A DNA stretch of 64,000 nt from Flavobacteriales bacterium UBA1494 (GTDB taxonomy: Bacteria; Bacteroidota; Bacteroidia; Flavobacteriales_E; Vicingaceae). The position numbers were made by a program, and so were the translations under genes. The stretch is taken from positions 1-64,000 of the forward strand of contig CAJJAT010000026.1 of NCBI GenBank assembly GCA_905182175.1. Direction: 5' to 3'. Positions within the stretch are counted from its first letter, which is position 1, and each line of letters begins with the position of its first letter. The notes beneath the pieces were generated by a model. The model made no database searches. It saw only the letters and a list, made by a program, of their open reading frames with translations, and was not told the origin of the DNA. Shown here one piece after another: positions 63,734-64,000 of this stretch.

Positions 63734-64000
63734 TGAAAAAATGGTTCATTTTTATTTTCGAGTGGAAACACTTTATTCGTAATCCGTTTAAGGTACTAGC
63801 CCTTGTACTTTTCTTTGCATCAGCTATTTACGGTATTAATAATGGAGTGGAATTGTTTGAGCAGCAAAACCAAAAAATTAAGACTATAAAAGAGATAGCA
63901 AGCGAAGGGGCTAAAGAGATAAATGCCTACTACCAAAAAGGAGAGTTAGGTCCTACTGACCACCCTTGGGTAGATGTTACCACTCCATTTTGGGCCATGT
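63733..64000 (+). CDS. Second DUF3526-like ABC permease, cut by the window end
   Basis: The ATG at 63733 overlaps the previous stop. The 89 visible codons read MKKWFIFIFEWKHFIRNPFK, then a first helix VLALVLFFASAIYGINNGV, and a soluble part with ASEGAKEINAYYQKGELGPT and DHPWVDVTTPFWAM. It looks like a paralogue of the preceding permease. The two would form a heterodimer with the ATPase. The rest lies outside the window. Confidence 0.8.
   Translation, partial: MKKWFIFIFEWKHFIRNPFKVLALVLFFASAIYGINNGVELFEQQNQKIKTIKEIASEGAKEINAYYQKGELGPTDHPWVDVTTPFWAM

Noticed and set aside
1-64000. CRISPR arrays, prophage or restriction-modification system
   Set aside because: No regularly spaced direct repeats, phage structural genes, cas genes or methyltransferase motifs were seen.

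Overview
The window looks like a chromosomal segment of a member of the Bacteroidota, most likely order Flavobacteriales. The DNA is AT-rich. Two intact proteins and one wrecked one carry or resemble type IX secretion (T9SS) C-terminal sorting signals. Several families typical of that phylum are present: DUF2911, DUF983, TonB C-terminal-domain proteins, SusC/CirA-like receptors with a carboxypeptidase-regulatory N-terminal domain, DUF3526 permeases and LytTR regulators. Many genes lack a strong Shine-Dalgarno sequence and several start with TTG or GTG. No rRNA, intact tRNA, CRISPR array, prophage or intact insertion sequence was seen.

Layout. 0-9 kb: broken TonB C-terminal-domain genes, an enoyl-CoA hydratase (PaaG type), a class III aminotransferase, DUF2911, kdsA, a beta-lactamase-fold hydrolase with a frameshifted leader behind a nested attC-like hairpin, and the selenium pair mnmH-selD. 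9-16 kb: an intergenic repeat cluster, then a complete three-gene RND efflux operon (permease, adaptor, TolC). 16-22 kb: a YkgJ-type cysteine-cluster protein, an SRPBCC protein and a graveyard of decayed genes (IS110 transposase end, erythromycin-esterase-like protein, LytTR regulator, MBL-fold protein). 22-31 kb: T9SS cargo proteins, aldose epimerase, DUF983/AraC, a UvrD/Fbh1-like helicase with a Myb-like tail, rhodanese and ssb, with C-terminal remnants of the epimerase and the rhodanese nearby. 31-35 kb: decayed TlpA-like and large T9SS surface-protein genes, then PhnA. 35-41 kb: an alpha-oxoamine synthase, a frameshifted MBOAT acyltransferase with its SGNH partner, a secreted repeat protein and AlgH.

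41-46 kb holds a tight four-gene operon (GNAT acetyltransferase, ornithine-racemase-like enzyme, M20 amidohydrolase, alanine-racemase-like enzyme) that suggests an uncharacterised D-amino-acid pathway. It is flanked by small unknown proteins that form a family with a third copy at 51.8 kb. 46-56 kb: MarR and AraC regulators, a prohibitin-like SPFH protein, small proteins, a tandem UspA, an FNT channel and two adjacent intracellular GH17 proteins, interspersed with remnants of USP, AHSA1 and desaturase genes. 56.5-57.7 kb carries tRNA-3'-end-like repeats.

57.8-64 kb is the most coherent candidate system: a TonB-dependent receptor with a His-rich N-terminal domain, a small lipoprotein, a Fur-family (Zur-like) regulator, and a divergent ABC ATPase plus two DUF3526-type permeases, the last cut by the window end. 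A perfect 7-3-7 inverted repeat in the regulator/ABC divergent region recurs in imperfect form upstream of the receptor gene. I infer one metal-responsive regulon, probably for zinc. The window also shows repeated single-base frameshifts at short homopolymers and many pseudogenes, so either the genome is eroding or part of the assembly has indel errors.
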